NCBI RefSeq assembly: GCF_036785885.1
Contig: NC_092323.1
Coordinates: 16,624,501 to 16,688,500, forward strand
Source: Coffea arabica
Lineage: Eukaryota; Streptophyta; Magnoliopsida; Gentianales; Rubiaceae
Direction of reading: 5' to 3'
DNA: 64,000 nucleotides
The notes below the pieces were generated by a model that was not told where the DNA came from, searched no databases, and saw nothing but the letters and a program-made list of their open reading frames with translations. The position numbers and the translations under genes are program-made. Positions within the stretch are counted from its first letter, which is position 1. The number at the start of each line of letters is the position of its first letter. Below are positions 63,830-64,000 of this stretch, piece by piece.

Positions 63830-64000
63830 GGAAGTGTTTGGAAAGCATAATTGGTGGGTAATTTGAAATTTTAAGAAATTAGCGTTTGCACTGTGTAAAT
63901 AAAAGTGGTGGGGTAATTTACTGTAGAGTTCCGACATTGGATTCCTTAGGTGCAGCCTTTTGCACTAAAGTCATGCAAAAATTCATTCCTTCACGTGGCA
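63830..64000 (+). mobile_element. Start of a fourth PIF/Harbinger copy (D), cut by the window edge
   Basis: The left 171 bp of the element, again exactly 3 bp (TGA) after the previous copy. One substitution against the others was noticed (gtttgcactg for gtttgtactg), so it is not a literal copy of A, B or C in this stretch. The array continues beyond the window. Confidence 0.88.

Overview
The window is nuclear DNA from a dicotyledonous plant. Evidence: AT-rich spacers, genes with GT-AG introns, a coiled-coil NLR resistance gene, a 10-exon plant-type alcohol dehydrogenase, a plant pectin-esterase/invertase-inhibitor-like protein, and dense plant-type transposons (MITEs, a MULE, an Athila-like LTR element, PIF/Harbinger). 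The R1/late-blight type of the NLR and the MITE families hint at an asterid, but that is a weak inference.

Layout. 1-3.5 kb: AT-rich spacer with a SINE-like insertion. 3.5-6.2 kb: single-exon CC-NB-LRR gene (+). 7.0-10.6 kb: an invertase-inhibitor-like gene (-) set among three terminal-inverted-repeat (TIR) elements, one with a nested 63-bp retroposed insertion. 12.2 kb: a Tourist-like MITE. 12.96-15.3 kb: complete ADH gene (-), 383 codons in 10 exons. 15.7-17.3 kb: a 1.6-kb unit with long inverted ends enclosing a truncated F-box gene, best read as a Pack-MULE. 17.75-18.2 kb: a hAT-like MITE. 19.5-29.8 kb: a fossil Athila-like LTR element (-) with two 1,651-bp LTRs plus a piece of a second internal region beyond one LTR. 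30.2-31.4 kb: a related solo LTR.

31.47 kb to the right edge: the main feature. Three complete, nearly identical copies of a PIF/Harbinger DNA transposon (10,775, 10,789 and 10,789 bp) lie head to tail, and a fourth begins at 63,830. Adjacent copies are separated by exactly 3 bp (TGA), the length of a Harbinger target-site duplication. Every complete copy encodes an intact two-exon Myb/SANT-like protein (319 aa) and an intact three-exon DDE transposase (406 aa), and every copy carries the same nested MULE-type MITE with a perfect 9-bp target duplication. By eye, copy A differs from B by about five substitutions and two small indels, and B from C by about two substitutions, so the array is very young or is an assembly duplication.

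How the parts fit: the Myb/SANT-like protein and the transposase are the two proteins that PIF/Harbinger elements are known to need together, the first for DNA binding and nuclear import of the complex, the second for cutting and joining. The ends carry imperfect inverted repeats and subterminal TCCAAACG and AAAGTC repeats that are candidate binding sites. The host genes (NLR, inhibitor, ADH) have no evident functional link to one another.
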